A stretch of DNA of 6,549 nt. It comes from a bacterium. Its GTDB lineage: Bacteria; Verrucomicrobiota; Kiritimatiellia; UBA8416. Shown here piece after piece: positions 1 to 5,773 of the stretch. Position numbers and translations under genes: made by a program. Position 1 is the first letter of the stretch. Each line of letters starts with the position of its first letter. The notes beneath the pieces are model-generated. The model saw only the letters and a list, made by a program, of their open reading frames with translations. It did not search any database and was not told the origin of the DNA. The stretch lies in NCBI GenBank assembly GCA_020048935.1, contig JAIFLS010000044.1, positions 1 to 6,549 of the forward strand, in the 5' to 3' direction.

Positions 1-32
1 TTGAAAAATGAGCAAGAAAGAGCAAAACCACT

Positions 33-50
33 AATTAAATCAATTAAATC
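33..50. repeat. Tandem 9-bp direct repeat AATTAAATC x2
   Basis: AATTAAATC occurs at 33-41 and again directly at 42-50, followed by a partial AATAAAC. It is iteron-like in form, but two copies are too few to call a replication or binding site. Confidence 0.5.
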
Positions 51-80
51 AATAAACCCTTAATACCATATTTCTTACTA

Positions 81-104
81 TCTATATCTATCTCTATCTC
101 TATA
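81..104. repeat. Hexamer microsatellite TCTAT(A/C) x4
   Basis: Four hexamers follow one another: TCTATA, TCTATC, TCTATC, TCTATA. This is a simple pyrimidine-rich repeat on the plus strand, prone to slippage. Its closeness to the gene at 203 allows a phase-variation role, but nothing here demonstrates one. Confidence 0.6.
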
Positions 105-202
105 AGGGCTTAATTTCATATATCCCCGGAATGTTGATTTAATTGTTTTTATTAGGGCATGAAAAAAACGGCATAACGAGCAAAATGAAAGGGGATGAGA
201 CG

Positions 203-601
203 ATGAACACAACGACAAGTCAGACGATCCAAGGCAACCGGGAATCCTTCTTACGGCAATTCGACCTTCAGGGAAAGAAGCCGCGGGAAAGCTATTTGGT
301 AACAGCCTGCAACCTCCAGCCGTCGGAGTTCGATCATCACGAACTTTTCCGCAACCCTTCAGGCAAGACCATCATCGTTTGCCACAACTACGACGACCAG
401 CCCCCGGCCTCCCTCGGCATGATCCAGGCACCGCCGATCTTCAGCGAGCGGACAAAAACCTTTGTCGGCGTCTTCCCGGATCAATACGCCCAGGCACCGC
501 CGATCTTCAGCGAGCGGACAAAAACCTTTGTCGGCGTCTTCCCGGATCAATACGCCTTCAAGCGGGCCATGAATCAACTCAAGCGCGAACGCGGGTTCTG
601 A
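203..601 (+). CDS. Hypothetical element protein with 22-residue internal duplication
   Basis: A 132-residue protein that I do not recognise. The ATG at 203 is chosen because AAAGGGG at 188-194 sits at ideal distance; in-frame starts at 143 (TTG) and 185 (ATG) lack such a site. The N-terminal third is polar (NTTTSQTIQGNRES). The middle contains alternating hydrophobic segments (KTIIVCHNY) suggesting a small alpha/beta fold, and the C-terminus is basic (KRAMNQLKRERGF). There is no signal peptide or membrane segment. Residues 75-96 and 97-118 are identical (QAPPIF...FPDQYA), encoded by a perfect 66-bp tandem repeat; without it the protein would be 110 residues. It lies convergent to the integrase gene with about 117 bp between them. 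It is probably element cargo or an accessory gene. The coding call rests on length, ribosome binding site and a frame-preserving duplication, not on homology. Confidence 0.6.
   Translation: MNTTTSQTIQGNRESFLRQFDLQGKKPRESYLVTACNLQPSEFDHHELFRNPSGKTIIVCHNYDDQPPASLGMIQAPPIFSERTKTFVGVFPDQYAQAPPIFSERTKTFVGVFPDQYAFKRAMNQLKRERGF
425..556 (+). repeat. Perfect 66-bp in-frame tandem duplication
   Basis: Bases 425-490 and 491-556 are identical. The identity extends one base further left (424 matches 490) and stops at 423/489 and at 557/491. The unit is 22 codons, so the reading frame is kept. With no differences between copies it must be very recent, strongly conserved, or an assembly artefact. Confidence 0.95.
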
Positions 602-650
602 TGCCTCCAGGGGCGGCGGCTGGGTCGGGGGGTAACTTGCGCCGTCGGTG

Positions 651-686
651 CCTTGCGCGTTCGCGTAGCGCGTGCGAGGGATTTTC
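651..686 (+). terminator. Possible terminator between the small gene and the integrase
   Basis: CCTTGCGCG (651-659) can pair with CGCGTGCGAGG (669-679) with one bulged base and one G-U pair, around a 9-base loop. ATTTTC follows. It lies 50 bases after the stop of the small gene. The T run is short, so this is a weak call. A second stem, GACCGG/CCGGTC (698-703 and 709-714), lies just past the integrase stop and could serve the opposite strand together with the TTTTT that follows it on that strand. Confidence 0.3.
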
Positions 687-718
687 AAAAACGGCAAGAC
701 CGGCCTCCCCGGTCGGGG

Positions 719-2074
719 TTACGTCTCCCCGATGATCTTCAGAAGTTCCGCCTTCAATGTCTCGGGCTTCATTTCCGGTGTGATTCCCTGGGCGAACTCG
801 CGGACCTGCTTAACGATCGCGGCTGGGTCTACGGGCGCGGACTCGGTGAGTAGGGCGGTGTCGGTCCCCTGAATGCGGCCGGCAAGGTCTGCGGCCAGCT
901 CTACACCTATATGCTGGTAGTGTTCAAGCATCCCGTCTGTGGCGTGGCCGGTGATGCTCTTAATCATCGCACCGGGCATTCCGGCGGCGGTGGCGGCGGT
1001 GACAAAGAAATGTCGCAACGAATGCGCCCCGTAAACGATAACGGCCTTTTTGCGTTCGGCTCGCTCCTCGGTGGTGTCCATGCCAGCTTTTTCGAACGCG
1101 GCGGATATATCCTTGCTAACTGCGCTCGGGTCGTGTTGGTATCGCGCCACCAATACCGGGAAAACGTAGCCGCTGGGGTTTAATACCTTTCCGTCCTGCC
1201 TCCGGTTCAGCACGTCCAGAACGGCGGGGAAGATCGGGATATGCACTTGCTTACCCTGCCGCCTTGCCGTCTTCATCGGCGCCAGGGTGATGACCTTCTG
1301 CGGGAAGTCCACAGATCCCCATTTTAAAAGAACGGCATCGGCAAGGCGTAGACCTGTCCACGCCAGAACCGTGAAAAGGTCTTTCAAGTCCGGGTTGCCT
1401 TCCACGGCTGCCAGAAGTGAATCAAACTGTGCTTTCGTCAATGCCCGTTTACGGTTCGCCAGCGTCGCCAGCTTCCGGGGGTGTATGTTGTCCCATGGGT
1501 TCCCGGATGTGAACCGGCATTCCTTTGCCAGTACACGCCAAATCATGCGCAAAAGGTTCCTGTGCTGGTTAAATGTCGAGGGGGATACCTTATCGGCGGT
1601 CAACTTCCTTGCATAGGCGGCGGCAAGTTCCGGCGTCACGTCCCGAAGGTACATAGGCGGCTCTTTGCCGTCCTCGGTCTTCTGGCCTGCCGCTGGGTGA
1701 TTCTCGCGAAGCCATGCTTTAAACCGCTTCCATTCCGCGCTGTATTGCTTCAGTGTGGATTCCCCGGAATCCGGCCTTGATGGTGACTCTATGAATTTAT
1801 GCCAGATTTCATTCAGTTCCGGCGGCGGGTTCAGCTCGTCTTCGATCGCTGCAAGTTCGGCCTTGCGTCCAGTCAAGCGAGTTGCGATATTCTCCAGGAC
1901 GGCGACGGCATCCCCGGCAACGTAAGGTTCTAGAATTTTGGTCTTTTCAGTCTCGGCTTTGCGTCGGTCTGCGGTCTTGGTGCTCTTGATGATCGGCTTG
2001 CCGTCAACCATGACGCGAACATACCAGGTGCCGCCGGGTTTGCGCTGGTAAAGATAGCCGGTGCGTGTCTTCAT
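719..2074 (-). CDS. Tyrosine recombinase / site-specific integrase
   Basis: A 451-residue protein that cuts and rejoins DNA at attachment sites through a covalent tyrosine intermediate, inserting and, with helper proteins, excising the element. Residues 1-50 (TGYLYQR, WYVRVMVDGK) look like the three-stranded arm-type DNA-binding domain. About 88-190 is the helical core-binding domain. About 208-395 is the catalytic domain, with Arg243 (TGLRLAD), Lys268 (PMKT), His351 and Arg354 (HSLRHFF), His377 (GHATDG) and nucleophile Tyr386 (LEHYQH). The full set of catalytic residues and normal length suggest it is active. The tail (about 400-451) is extra and uncharacterised. The ATG at 2074 is preceded by GGAAAGG at good distance. 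The gene starts about 125 bp from the tRNA fragment and reads into the element, the usual arrangement for a tRNA-integrating recombinase. The family assignment is secure; the subfamily is not. Confidence 0.96.
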   Translation of the reverse strand: MKTRTGYLYQRKPGGTWYVRVMVDGKPIIKSTKTADRRKAETEKTKILEPYVAGDAVAVLENIATRLTGRKAELAAIEDELNPPPELNEIWHKFIESPSRPDSGESTLKQYSAEWKRFKAWLRENHPAAGQKTEDGKEPPMYLRDVTPELAAAYARKLTADKVSPSTFNQHRNLLRMIWRVLAKECRFTSGNPWDNIHPRKLATLANRKRALTKAQFDSLLAAVEGNPDLKDLFTVLAWTGLRLADAVLLKWGSVDFPQKVITLAPMKTARRQGKQVHIPIFPAVLDVLNRRQDGKVLNPSGYVFPVLVARYQHDPSAVSKDISAAFEKAGMDTTEERAERKKAVIVYGAHSLRHFFVTAATAAGMPGAMIKSITGHATDGMLEHYQHIGVELAADLAGRIQGTDTALLTESAPVDPAAIVKQVREFAQGITPEMKPETLKAELLKIIGET

Positions 2075-2121
2075 GTTGTAGCCTTTCCGCTGCGTGTTAT
2101 GGATTGCTGTTCGATGCTTAA

Positions 2122-2150
2122 AAGATACCAGTCAAACGCATAAACCGCAA
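2122..2150 (-). promoter_or_regulatory. Candidate promoter of the integrase gene
   Basis: On the minus strand TTGCGG (2150-2145) is separated by 17 bases from TATCTT (2127-2122). This would give a leader of roughly 40 bases before the ATG at 2074. The match is moderate (3/6 and 4/6). It lies between the gene and the attachment site, where integrase promoters usually sit. Confidence 0.35.
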
Positions 2151-2179
2151 CATAAAAGAATACAAATTTAAAAAAAGCC

Positions 2180-2192
2180 TTTCATTATGAAA
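2180..2192. repeat. 13-bp perfect palindrome beside the attachment site
   Basis: TTTCAT, a central T, and ATGAAA form a perfect inverted repeat that ends 5 bases before the tRNA fragment. It lies on the element side, where integrase arm-type or accessory-factor sites occur. The role is unproven. Confidence 0.5.
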
Positions 2193-2197
2193 TTTCA

Positions 2198-2247
2198 GCT
2201 GACTCTTAATCAGCGGGTCCACGGTTCGAGCCCGTGCACTTCTACCA
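2198..2247 (+). pseudogene. 3' half of tRNA-Lys(CTT): attachment-site remnant
   Basis: The sequence folds as the last two thirds of a tRNA. The anticodon stem is GCTGA/TCAGC (2198-2202 and 2210-2214) around loop CTCTTAA, with anticodon CTT at 2205-2207. Next come a 5-base variable loop (2215-2219), a T stem CACGG/CCGTG (2220-2224 and 2232-2236) around TTCGAGC, the 3' acceptor strand CACTTCT (2237-2243), discriminator A (2244) and encoded CCA (2245-2247). A complete gene would need AGAAGTG and a D arm upstream, starting near 2172. That region is AT-rich element sequence with neither, so the gene is truncated and cannot give a tRNA. Inference: it marks the chromosomal 3' half left by integration. 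The anticodon stem-loop is an inverted repeat with a 7-base centre, the expected form of a tyrosine-recombinase core site. Confidence 0.85.
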
Positions 2248-2360
2248 CCCGAATTCCGTCTTTTTGCATCTCCGATTGTTTCCCACCGGGATCTAAACGC
2301 GCCCCATGGTCTTGCCGGATTTGTCCCGCGAGCGAATCTCCCACGGGGTGCAATTGGCGC

Positions 2361-2388
2361 TTGACTCGTTAACCGCGTGGAGTAGGAT
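2361..2388 (+). promoter_or_regulatory. Candidate promoter of the secreted barrel-like protein gene
   Basis: TTGACT (2361-2366, 5/6 to the -35 consensus) and TAGGAT (2383-2388, 4/6 to the -10) are 16 bases apart. Transcription would start near 2395, leaving a leader of about 55 bases that contains the strong ribosome site GAAGGAGA (2435-2442). Confidence 0.5.
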
Positions 2389-2449
2389 TTTCGGCGACAA
2401 CGGCAATGGTCGCTGTTGTAAACCGGATCAACACGAAGGAGATGACACG

Positions 2450-2971
2450 ATGCGTACACTGACTACCATGGCCCTGGTCCTGTCCCTCTCGCTGCTGGCC
2501 GCCGCCACGAGCGCCAAAGCCGAGATCAAGCACCGTTTCGGCGTCGGCGCCCATTACTGGACCGCGATCGACGATATCGACGTGGATGATGTCAAGGAGG
2601 ACGGCTTCGCCTACCTGGTCAGCTACCAGCTCCGCCCCGCCTCGCTGATCAAGTTCGGACTCGATGTGGAAATGCTACCCGAGGAATTCGGGGGGGCGGA
2701 CGAGAGCGTCTTCGCGCCGCAGGCTTACCTCATCCTGGGTAGCTCCATCTATGCCGGACTGGGCATCGGCACCTATTTTACCGATGGCGAATTCGCGGAC
2801 GACCCTTTCTACAATTTGCGCGTCGGCCTCGACCTCTGCCTGCTGCCGTTGATTTACCTCGACATCAACGCGAACTACCGTTTCGAGGAGTGGGACAGCA
2901 TCAAGTCGCTGGACGAGGATGTCGACTCGGACACCATCACGCTCGGCGCAGCCGTCCGTATCGAGTTGTAG
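2450..2971 (+). CDS. Exported small beta-barrel (outer membrane-like) protein
   Basis: A 173-residue protein with a typical Sec signal peptide: positive start (MRTLT), hydrophobic core (about 7-19) and a predicted signal peptidase I cut after AKA at residue 24. The mature part, 149 residues, has alternating hydrophobic/polar segments typical of amphipathic strands: SLIKFGLDVEML (65-76), SSIYAGLGIGTYF (98-110), NLRVGLDLCL (122-131), IYLDINANYRF (135-145), DTITLGAAVRIEL (161-173). Acidic loops lie between them (DDIDVDDVKED, SLDEDVDSD). This fits an 8-strand outer membrane barrel of the OmpW/OmpX type, though the last residue is Leu rather than the usual Phe. The ATG at 2450 is chosen over an upstream in-frame ATG at 2306 because it directly precedes the signal peptide and follows GAAGGAGA by 7 bases. 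It is the first chromosomal gene after the tRNA remnant. The ligand and exact family are unknown; a soluble periplasmic protein is a less likely alternative. Confidence 0.8.
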   Translation: MRTLTTMALVLSLSLLAAATSAKAEIKHRFGVGAHYWTAIDDIDVDDVKEDGFAYLVSYQLRPASLIKFGLDVEMLPEEFGGADESVFAPQAYLILGSSIYAGLGIGTYFTDGEFADDPFYNLRVGLDLCLLPLIYLDINANYRFEEWDSIKSLDEDVDSDTITLGAAVRIEL

Positions 2972-2992
2972 CACGGTCGAGAGTTGTAGCAC
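2963..2992 (+). repeat. 12-bp direct repeat over the stop codon
   Basis: GAGTTGTAGCAC occurs at 2963-2974, where it contains the TAG stop of the barrel-like protein gene, and again at 2981-2992, an 18-bp spacing. The second copy abuts the candidate -35 box of the response regulator. It may be a small local duplication or a pair of binding sites. Confidence 0.6.
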
Positions 2993-3017
2993 TTGACCTG
3001 AAGCCAGGGACGTGCTA
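2987..3017 (+). terminator. Nested hairpin: weak terminator or operator
   Basis: TAGCAC (2987-2992) pairs with GTGCTA (3012-3017), and inside it CCTG (2997-3000) pairs with CAGG (3005-3008). It sits 16 bases after the barrel-like protein stop codon and is followed by GTTTCCCC, a poor T run. It overlaps the candidate promoter at 2993-3021, so it may instead be an operator for the response regulator. Confidence 0.3.
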
Positions 3018-3021
3018 GTTT
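2993..3021 (+). promoter_or_regulatory. Candidate promoter of the response regulator gene
   Basis: TTGACC (2993-2998) and TAGTTT (3016-3021) are 17 bases apart, and TGC directly before the -10 gives an extended -10 motif. The leader would be about 60 bases and contains a small AATGCT/AGCATT stem (3036-3041 and 3055-3060). Confidence 0.4.
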
Positions 3022-3088
3022 CCCCAATCGAGGGCAATGCTTGCTCCTTTGGATAGCATTCAAGAAGGGGGGCAAGAGGGGGAGTGGG

Positions 3089-3775
3089 ATGACAACAGCA
3101 GCAGACAATACGACGGGAAAACGCCGCGTCATGCTGGTCGACGACCATCCGATCGTGCGGCACGGCATGGCCATGCTGATCAATGAGGAAGACGACCTGA
3201 TGGTGTGCGGCGAATCCAGCAGCGCGAGCGATACGCTCTCGCAGATCGAACTATGCCAGCCGGAAATCGCCGTCGTGGATGTTTCCCTGCAGGGGGCCAG
3301 CGGCATCGACCTGACCAAATCCATCAAGGAACAATATCCCGGTCTGCCGGTGCTTATCCTCTCCATGCACGAGGAGAGCCTGTATGCCGAGCGTGCGCTC
3401 CGCGCCGGTGCCCGCGGGTTCGTCATGAAACAGGAAGCCGCGGAAACCGTGCTGCGCGCCATCCGGACCGTGATCAAGGGCGATGTCTACCTCAGCGAAC
3501 GGTTGTCCTCCCAGGTGCTGCGTTCCCTGGTGGACGGCCCCAGCTCGGAACCGGACCATTTCGGGGTGGACCGGCTAAGTGACCGGGAACTCGAGGTCTT
3601 CGAGCTGATCGGGCGGGGCTACGCCACGCGCCGGATCGCCGACGCCCTGCATCTGAGCGTCAAGACGATCGAAACCCACCGGGCGCACATCAAGCAGAAA
3701 CTCAAGCTCATCAACGCCACCGAACTGGTGCACCGGGCGTTCCACTGGACCGAGGCCGGCAGCGGCGCACGGTAA
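3089..3775 (+). CDS. NarL/FixJ-family response regulator
   Basis: A 228-residue cytoplasmic two-component regulator. The receiver domain (about 11-130) shows acidic pocket Asp18-Asp19 (LVDDH), phospho-acceptor Asp64 (AVVDVSL), the conserved Ser92 (LSMHEE) and Lys114 (FVMKQE). The output domain is a LuxR-type helix-turn-helix (about 162-218), with LSDRELEV at its start and VKTIETHRAHIKQKL as recognition and dimerisation helices. Phosphorylation by a histidine kinase should promote dimerisation and DNA binding. The ATG at 3089 is chosen because AGAGGGGGAG (3075-3084) precedes it; the TTG at 3041 would add 16 residues not typical of the family. No kinase gene is visible in the window, so it is an orphan here. 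Its targets are unknown; the barrel-like protein gene upstream is a candidate only by position. Family assignment is secure. Confidence 0.95.
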   Translation: MTTAADNTTGKRRVMLVDDHPIVRHGMAMLINEEDDLMVCGESSSASDTLSQIELCQPEIAVVDVSLQGASGIDLTKSIKEQYPGLPVLILSMHEESLYAERALRAGARGFVMKQEAAETVLRAIRTVIKGDVYLSERLSSQVLRSLVDGPSSEPDHFGVDRLSDRELEVFELIGRGYATRRIADALHLSVKTIETHRAHIKQKLKLINATELVHRAFHWTEAGSGAR

Positions 3776-3779
3776 CGAG

Positions 3780-3812
3780 CACTATTTTCTTTATTTCTGA
3801 CGGGAAATAGTG
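3780..3812 (+). terminator. Inverted repeat between response regulator and aspS
   Basis: CACTATTT (3780-3787) pairs perfectly with AAATAGTG (3805-3812). The stem can extend by one C-G and two G-U pairs to leave an 11-base loop. It starts 4 bases after the response regulator stop codon. It is AT-rich and followed by TCATATTCCCC, not a strong T run, so it is a weak intrinsic terminator, an mRNA-end stabiliser, or an operator ahead of aspS. I see no convincing separate aspS promoter. Confidence 0.4.
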
Positions 3813-3856
3813 TCATATTCCCCGCTTTGACCGACTATTGACCAGGGGGGGTATTC

Positions 3857-5615
3857 ATGCATCCATACAGAACACACACATGCGGGGCGCTGCGCGCGGC
3901 TGACGCCGGTAGCGAGGCGCGTCTTTCCGGCTGGGTTTTCCGCAAGCGCGATCACGGCGGCGTCTTGTTTGTCGACCTGCGCGATCACTACGGCATCACC
4001 CAGATTATCGTCCACCCCGAGAAAGCCTTCTTCGAGGAGGCCCAGCGATGGCGCCCGGAAAGCGTGGTGACCGTAACCGGCCGGGTCATGCAGCGCACCG
4101 CGGAAACCGTCAACACCGACTTGCCCACCGGCGCGGTGGAACTGGTCGTGGATGCCGTGCAGATGCAGTCGGCGGCAGAGACCCTGCCCCTCCACCTGGC
4201 CGGCGACGAGGAGGGCCCCGAGGAGACCCGCCTGCGCTACCGCTTCCTGGACCTGCGCCGCGAACGGCTGCAGCGCAACATCGCCCTGCGCTCGAAAATC
4301 ATCTCCAGCATGCGCCGGCGCATGACCGCCAAGGGGTTCAACGAGTTCCAGACCCCGATCCTGACCAGCAGCTCGCCCGAAGGCGCGCGCGACTACCTCG
4401 TGCCCAGCCGCGTGCACCCCGGCAAATTCTATGCCCTGCCCCAGGCGCCGCAGCTCTTCAAGCAGCTCCTGATGGTCTCGGGATTCGACCGCTATTTCCA
4501 GATCGCCCCCTGCTTCCGCGACGAGGACGCCCGGGCCGACCGCTCCCCCGGCGAGTTCTCAGGACGAGATCTTCGCCACGGTCGAGGACGTGATGCATGG
4601 CATCTTCACGGAATTCTCCGACAAGCAGCTCGACGGCATCCCGTTCCGCCGCATCCCCTACCGCGAGTCGATGCTCAAGTACGGCAGCGACAAGCCGGAC
4701 CTGCGGATACCGATCGAGATCAGCGATGTCTCCGCCGTATTCGCCGACAGCGAGTTCAACGCCTTCCGCTCGGTCGTCGAGAAGGGTGGCGTGGTGCGGG
4801 CGATCCCGGTCAAGGGGATTGCCGACCGTCCGCGCAGCTTCTTCGACAAGATGGTCGCCTTCGCTCAGTCGGTCGGTGCGAAAGGCCTGGCGTACCTGGT
4901 CTGGGATGCCGCTGGCGTCAAGGGGCCGATTGCCAAGTTCCTCAAGCCGGAAGCCATCGCGGCCATCGCCGGGCAGACCGGCGCGGGAACCGGCGACGCC
5001 GTCTTCTTCGTCAGCGACATGGCGGCCCCCGCCAGCAAGATCGCCGGCGAGGTACGCGTGCAACTGGGGCGTGAACTCGACCTGATCGATCCGAACGTGT
5101 TCCGCTTCTGCTGGATCGTCGACTTCCCGATGTTCGAACACGACGAGGAACTCGGCCAGGTCATTTTCTCGCACAACCCCTTTTCCATGCCGCAAGGCGG
5201 GATGGAGGCCCTCCAGACACAGAACCCGCTCGACATCCTGGCCTACCAGTACGATATCGTCTGCAACGGCTGCGAACTCTCCAGCGGCGCCATCCGCAAC
5301 CACCTCCCCGAAGTCATGTACAAGGCCTTCGAGATCGCCGGCTACCCGCCGGAGACCGTGGATCAGAAATTCGGCGGACTGATCCGCGCCTTCCGGCTCG
5401 GGGCACCGCCCCACGGCGGGATCGCGCCGGGAGTCGACCGCATTGTCATGCTGCTGGCAGGCGAATCCAATATCCGCGAGGTGATCGCCTTCCCGATGAA
5501 CCAGAAGGCGCAGGACCTGATGATGGATGCCCCCTGCCCGGTCACGGAAAAGCAGTTGCGCGAGCTGCATATCCAGCTGCGACTGCCGAAAAAGCCGGAA
5601 GCGGGCGAGGCCTGA
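3857..5615 (+). pseudogene. aspS: Aspartyl-tRNA synthetase, broken by a 32-base deletion
   Basis: Intact, this enzyme charges tRNA-Asp with aspartate using ATP in the cytoplasm. The ATG at 3857 follows AGGGGGGG (3845-3851). Codons 1-234 give the OB-fold anticodon-binding domain (GWVFRKRDHGGVLFVDLRD, about 25-43), motif 1 with the flipping loop (SSSPEGARDYLVPSR, 171-185), QAPQ (196-199) and the start of motif 2 (FRDEDARAD, 220-228). The frame then shifts after GEF (4550-4558). From 4560 a different frame continues the enzyme to 5615: QDEIFATVE, KYGSDKPDLR, the GAD insertion, FSHNPFSMPQGG and motif 3 (GAPPHGGIAPGVDR). Only one base (4559) lies where family members have about 11 residues (YQLDxEMSFVx), so about 32 bases are missing. 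Restored length would be about 596 residues, normal for the family. As written, translation gives 405 residues ending at 5074 with a nonsense tail, lacking motif 3. His33 in RDHGG resembles non-discriminating enzymes that also charge tRNA-Asn. Identity is certain; whether the lesion is real is not. Confidence 0.93.
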
Positions 5616-5648
5616 GCCGCCGAGTGAAGGGTAACAGGGGAAGAATCG

Positions 5649-5739
5649 AACGCCCAACATCCAACGCCCAACATCCAACGCCCAATTTGGGGAGTCTTTA
5701 CTTGGATTGTTGGGCGTTGGATGTTGGATGTTGGGCGTT
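5649..5739. repeat. Heptamer-based bulged inverted repeat
   Basis: The left arm repeats CGCCCAACATCCAA with period 14 (5651-5664, 5665-5678, then partial). The right arm reads as heptamers TTGGGCG, TTGGATG, TTGGATG, TTGGGCG (5710-5737). The arms pair as 17 bp (5649-5665 with 5723-5739) plus 13 bp (5673-5685 with 5710-5722), with 7 bases bulged on the left (5666-5672) and a 24-base loop. The bulge is exactly one heptamer, so the arms differ by a one-unit gain or loss. It sits between aspS and the LacI gene with no T run, so a classical terminator is unlikely. I recall similar dispersed repeats in PVC-group genomes; mobility or function is unproven. Confidence 0.85.
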
Positions 5740-5759
5740 GAAATCAATGGCGTTATAAA
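5731..5759 (+). promoter_or_regulatory. Candidate promoter of the LacI gene, -35 inside the repeat
   Basis: TATAAA (5754-5759, 5/6 to the -10 consensus) lies 17 bases after TTGGGC (5731-5736), which is part of the last heptamer of the inverted repeat. Transcription would begin near 5766, only about 8 bases before the ATG, so the mRNA would be almost leaderless. This fits the lack of a strong ribosome site there. Confidence 0.4.
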
Positions 5760-5773
5760 CAACGGCGGGACGC

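Larger units (their letters stand above)
1..142. other. AT-rich non-coding tract with short repeats
   Basis: Of the first 120 bases only 31 are G or C, in sharp contrast to the rest of the window. No open reading frame is convincing here. It contains a doubled 9-mer (33-50), a hexamer array (81-104), a CCCTTA/TAAGGG inverted pair (57-62 and 102-107) and two related copies of CTTAATNNCATAT (59-71 and 109-121). TATAAG at 101-106 resembles a -10 box but lacks a good -35 partner at standard spacing. It is probably the upstream control region of the gene at 203; an origin-like function is possible but unsupported. Confidence 0.5.
1..2209. mobile_element. Right end of an integrated element at tRNA-Lys(CTT)
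   Basis: Seen: an integrase gene (719-2074, minus strand) sits next to a tRNA 3' half that lacks its 5' half (2198-2247). To the left are an AT-rich tract and an unknown small gene. To the right the sequence becomes uniformly GC-rich with ordinary chromosomal genes. Known: tyrosine-recombinase islands and prophages integrate into tRNA genes, rebuild an intact tRNA at one end and leave a 3' fragment at the other. Inference: this is the integrase-proximal right junction, and the intact tRNA with the left junction lies before base 1. The exact boundary is uncertain within the anticodon loop (2203-2209). No structural, conjugation or replication genes are visible, so phage and integrative-element origins cannot be told apart. 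Confidence 0.7.

Noticed and set aside
379..735. Alternative plus-strand frame across the 66-bp duplication
   Set aside because: It has no ribosome site, overlaps the better-supported gene at 203-601 and runs on past the integrase stop codon. The 66-bp unit keeps all frames open, which explains it.
2172..2247. Complete tRNA-Lys gene
   Set aside because: There is no 5' acceptor strand pairing with CACTTCT and no D arm in the expected bases; only the anticodon arm onwards is present.
2306..2449. N-terminal extension of the barrel-like protein from the ATG at 2306
   Set aside because: It would bury the signal peptide and place the candidate promoter and the strong ribosome site inside the coding region.
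2118..2459. Minus-strand frame of 113 codons over the tRNA fragment
   Set aside because: It crosses the attachment site, the integrase promoter region and the barrel-like protein promoter, and shows no protein-like features.
4540..4600. Programmed ribosomal frameshift in aspS
   Set aside because: A frameshift would not supply the roughly 11 conserved residues that are missing, and no slippery site with a downstream stimulator is evident at the junction.
5649..5739. CRISPR array or intrinsic terminator
   Set aside because: The units are 7 and 14 bases with no unique spacers, which excludes CRISPR. No T run follows the stem on the plus strand, so an intrinsic terminator is unlikely.
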